This document shows positions 17,069 through 64,000 of a stretch of DNA of 64,000 nucleotides, in pieces. The stretch's first letter is position 1; every line of letters starts with the position of its first letter. The notes below the pieces were generated by a model. It was given only the letters and a program-made list of their open reading frames with translations. It ran no database searches and had not been told where the DNA came from. Position numbers and translations under genes: made by a program. The stretch is from Cacajao melanocephalus (Eukaryota; Chordata; Mammalia; Primates; Pitheciidae): contig CAUYLG010076656.1 in NCBI GenBank assembly GCA_963573385.1, positions 1 through 64,000 on the forward strand. The letters run 5' to 3'.

Positions 17069-17808
17069 ACAGGTTCTTACAGCAGCTCCCTCAGTGCCGC
17101 CCACTGGCAAGCTCCACCCCCTTCCTGGAAATCAGGCATCAGAACCCAGAGCAGGGCAGGTGCCTCATTCATCTTCTGAACCCCAGCTCCAGCCCAAGCC
17201 TGGGCCATACCTGGGCAACAGGGTGGTTGGGGAAACAGAATCCCCCAACCTTTCCCACCAGGCTTATAAGCCTGAAGATGGGTTTTGAAGAACGTATGGG
17301 CTTCTGCCTGCATGTGCGAGACTGCACGGGCCTGGTGGAAGGCAGGGTGCTGCTGGTCTGAGAGCCGGGGCAGGAGGTTGTGTTGCCCAGCCCAGCCCAG
17401 GGCTGACGGGAGCTTGGAAGCAGAGGAAGAGGGTGGTGTCTGCATTGGCGGGGACTGGGGTGGGGGTGTTGGTGGCAATCTGAGATCACAACTGGGTGTC
17501 CTCACCGTCTGCGTATTTGCCTTTTTTTTCACATCGGTGACGCTGACCTTCGGGACCAGCTGCATCTAAGAGCACCCGCTGCCGCTCACACCATGCTGGC
17601 CTGGGCCCAGAGTCTAACAGGTGTTTGTTGACTGGCTGAGTGAGCTGGTGGGTGCCCAGGAATTTAACTCAGCCCAGTCCAGTTGCCGTTCCCTGGATGC
17701 CCCACTCAGGGCCATCATGCTGGGTTCTGCATGAGCTTTGTGCTGCTTCCCAGGGCCTAGAGGAGCACTGACACGTGGGAGGCACCCAGGAGCACCTATT
17801 TCCAATCA

Positions 17809-18164
<356 letters not shown>

Positions 18165-18243
18165 AGGCATCAGTTGATAGTTACCATTTGATGGTCTGTC
18201 AGAGTCCCTGGCCCAACCTGGGGAATTAGGAAAGGCTTCCTAC

Positions 18244-18476
18244 TAGCCTGGGCAACACAGTGAAACCCTGTCTCTTACATAAAATACCAAAAAATTAGCC
18301 AGGTGTGGTGGCACGTGGCTGCAGTTGCAGCTACTTGGGAGGACCTCCTGAGCCTGGGTGGTTGAGGCTGCAGTGAGCCCTGATCGCACCACTGCACTCC
18401 CGCCAGGGAAGCAGAATGAGAGGAGACCCCGTCTCAAAAACCAAACCAAACTAAACCAAAAAACCAAACAAAAAAA
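18244..18476 (+). mobile_element. 5'-truncated Alu
   Basis: Begins mid-left-monomer at TAGCCTGGGCAACACAGTG and ends in an AAACC-rich tail. It lies about 350 bases past the RIN3 poly(A) signal in transcript direction. Confidence 0.88.
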
Positions 18477-18799
18477 GCAAGGCTTCCTGGAGGAGGATGT
18501 ATAGGAGATAGAGTTGACCAGGCAGAGACTACAGGGAATGGAATCCCTGGGAGAGTTGACAGACAGTTCTGAAAGCTGGGGATGATGGGAACCAAGGATG
18601 GTGGGAGGCAGAAGACCACCCGGCTTAGGGGCAGACAGAGGCCAGGGTCCCGAGGGCTGAGGGTGCTGAGAGTATGCTACAGGCTCTGGCAGAGGACTGG
18701 ATCCCCATGGCAAAGAGGGGTCTTCTGAAGCCACCTGGGAAGGGGGTGAGGCTGTGAATGGGGGGCTGGCTGTGCAGAGCTCCAGCCCCTTGAGGAAAG

Positions 18800-19535
18800 G
18801 AGATGCCATTTTCAAAAGGGCTTTTATTAAATTCTCCCCACAGGATGGCTCCTGCAATCGGCCACGGCTCTGGGGCGTCCTGCAGGAAAAGGCCCTGTCA
18901 GTTTTCCCTGAGGCGGGGCTGGGCTTGTCCGTGGGTCCCTGGAGCTGGTCTTGCTTGGCGCTCCGGCTTCCGACGGGGCGCAGAGCGTCGGGGTCTTGAG
19001 GCGCTGGGAGCTAAGAGTAGGCTCTGGGGTAGTAGGGGTGGGGGTCTCAACACGCACCCTGAGGTACTCCTGAGATGCTGGGTCCACCCTGAGGGCACAG
19101 GGAGCAGCTTTGGCGGGCGCCCCGTCCTCGGCCAGTCCTGGGAAACTAAGCTCGGGCCCTTCCTTGCAAAGACCAAGGATGGGGTAGGAGTGGGGGGACT
19201 CAGGGGAAATGGCCGGAGGGGCTGCGTGTGAAGAGGGCGCGGGTTTGTTGGCTGCAGCGGCCCGGGGCGTCTCTCTCCTGAGCCTCGGTTTCCCTTTCCG
19301 TCTAATGAAGAACATGGCCTCTCAGTGTCTCGGTGCTATGACCTGCCCTCAGGAATGGCCTTGGCCGCGCGTCCTGATATTTTCACAACTGTCCTGCGAC
19401 GTTGGCTTGGGCAGGTCGTGGAAAGCCCCGTGTCCCTGTGCTGCGTGGGCATCGCTGTCGGGGGTGCGCGGGCAGAGGTGCGCCTGAGGGTGACGGGGGA
19501 GCGCCCCGCAGCCCCCGGCCCCGCCAGCGTCGCCC
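18800..19535 (-). other. RIN3: RIN3 3' untranslated region
   Basis: About 735 bases between the stop codon and the expected cleavage site downstream of the AATAAA at 18823-18828. No interspersed repeat seen inside it; GC-rich throughout. The end is inferred. Confidence 0.8.
18823..18828 (-). terminator. RIN3: RIN3 poly(A) signal AATAAA
   Basis: TTTATT on the plus strand reads AATAAA on the minus strand, in the context AATTTAATAAAAGCCC. Cleavage is expected at about 18795-18812. It is the only canonical signal I noticed in the 700 bases after the stop codon. Confidence 0.85.
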
Positions 19536-63223
<43,688 letters not shown>

Positions 63224-64000
63224 CTGTGAAGAAACGAGGGGTGGAGGTCAAGTCTGGGGCCACTGCATCCATTCCCAGCCTCCACAAAGGAAGAGCCTGG
63301 CATCCCCGCTGGCTGCCAGGGTCTTCATACAGCCTAGAAGCTTCCCTGGAGCTGAGGGGCAGACCCTGAAGCAGAGGGAGCATCCAGTCAACTCTAGGTC
63401 CCAAGCCAGCACCAGGGACCCAGAGAGGTGGAGACCCTCAGGAGTGGGGAGCAGGGTCACTGCTTCTCTTTGGTTCTCCTGGCCTGCTGAGCCCAGGCCA
63501 CTCCTCTAAAGGCATTCTTAGGGTAGAGTGAGTGGCCCACCCCTTCCTGCCCTCTGACCCTTGCTGCTGCACACTGAGATGTGCAGTGAGCGCATAGTCA
63601 GCATCGCCCAGCAAATGCACAGTCAGGCAGCCCCCGACAAACACACAGTCAGGCAGCCCCCGACAAACACACAGTCAGGCAGCCCCCGACAAACACACAG
63701 TCAGGCAGCCCCCGACAAACACACAGTCAGCCAGCCCCCGACAAACACACAGTCAGGCAGCCCCCGACAAACACACAGTCAGCCAGCCCCCGACAAACAC
63801 AGTCAGGCATCTCCCGACAAACACACAGTCAGGCATCTCCCAGCAAACACACAGTCAGGCAGCCCCCAACAAACACACAGTCAGGCAGCCCCCGACAAAC
63901 ACACAGTCAGGCAGACCCCGACAAACACACAGTCAGCCAGCCCCAGACAAACACACAGTCAGGCAGCCCCCCACAAACACACAGTCAGGCAGCCCCCGAC
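63224..64000 (-). other. RIN3: RIN3 intron 4, partial
   Basis: About 390 unique bases upstream of exon 5, then a 26-bp minisatellite that continues beyond the window. Confidence 0.85.
63618..64000. repeat. 26-base minisatellite, at least 15 units, open at the window end
   Basis: Each unit has CAGTCAGGCAG (or CAGTCAGCCAG, or GGCATCTCC variants) then CCCCGACAAACACA. One unit is 2 bases short. Every canonical unit holds one CpG and a run of five C. It starts about 395 bases upstream of RIN3 exon 5 in transcript direction. Confidence 0.96.

Noticed and set aside
63618..64000. Regular repeat array resembling a CRISPR
   Set aside because: Units are directly abutting 26-mers with no unique spacers, in a vertebrate intron. 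It is a minisatellite.

Overview
The window is primate nuclear DNA. It holds Alu elements of every age, including AluY-like copies, plus MIR, L2, MaLR LTRs and LINE-1 remnants. Its two protein-coding genes are split into small exons with GT-AG introns. The pair is the tail-to-tail neighbourhood of LGMN (legumain, plus strand, 3' end only) and RIN3 (Ras and Rab interactor 3, minus strand, last six exons), which lie together on human chromosome 14q32.12. In the human reference these genes lie in the opposite orientation, so the window looks reverse-complemented relative to it. Several residues differ from the human proteins as I remember them (legumain ends in Ser, and RIN3 has many changes in its proline-rich exon). 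A non-human catarrhine is my best guess; I cannot name the species.

Layout. 1-4055 is the 3' end of LGMN: part of an upstream intron, then coding exons at 2137-2307, 3687-3754 and 4013-4055, with a 3'UTR to about 4570 and an AATAAA at 4544-4549. 4570-18800 is intergenic, about 14 kb. It is almost solid repeats: about 24 Alu pieces, a target-site-flanked LINE-1 broken by two Alus, older L1M sequence, long polypyrimidine and polypurine tracts, and several local duplications. 18823-63223 is RIN3 read right to left: poly(A) signal, 3'UTR, exon 10 (19536-19859), exon 9 (22651-22814), exon 8 (30598-30729), exon 7 (47082-47390), the large proline-rich exon 6 (53531-55024) and exon 5 (63132-63223). 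Exons 1-4 lie beyond the right edge. Intron 8 holds a 1.7-kb GGAT/GGGT-type VNTR. Intron 4 holds a 26-bp minisatellite (at least 15 units) that runs off the window end.

The two genes are not an operon and share no pathway step. Legumain is a lysosomal asparaginyl endopeptidase; RIN3 is an early-endosome guanine nucleotide exchange factor for Rab5-family GTPases. They are linked here only by convergent transcription into a repeat-rich gap.

I found no new gene system. The observations most worth checking are structural: a likely inverted duplication bracketing the LGMN 3' end, a second inverted duplication just past the RIN3 3' end, the two minisatellites, several small tandem duplications inside Alus, a CpG-rich island over the last RIN3 exon, and a 361-codon open frame in RIN3 intron 6. 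Exon boundaries were placed by reading GT/AG sites and checking that codon phase closes across every junction. Repeat coordinates are by eye and good to about 10 bases; older repeat calls are weaker.
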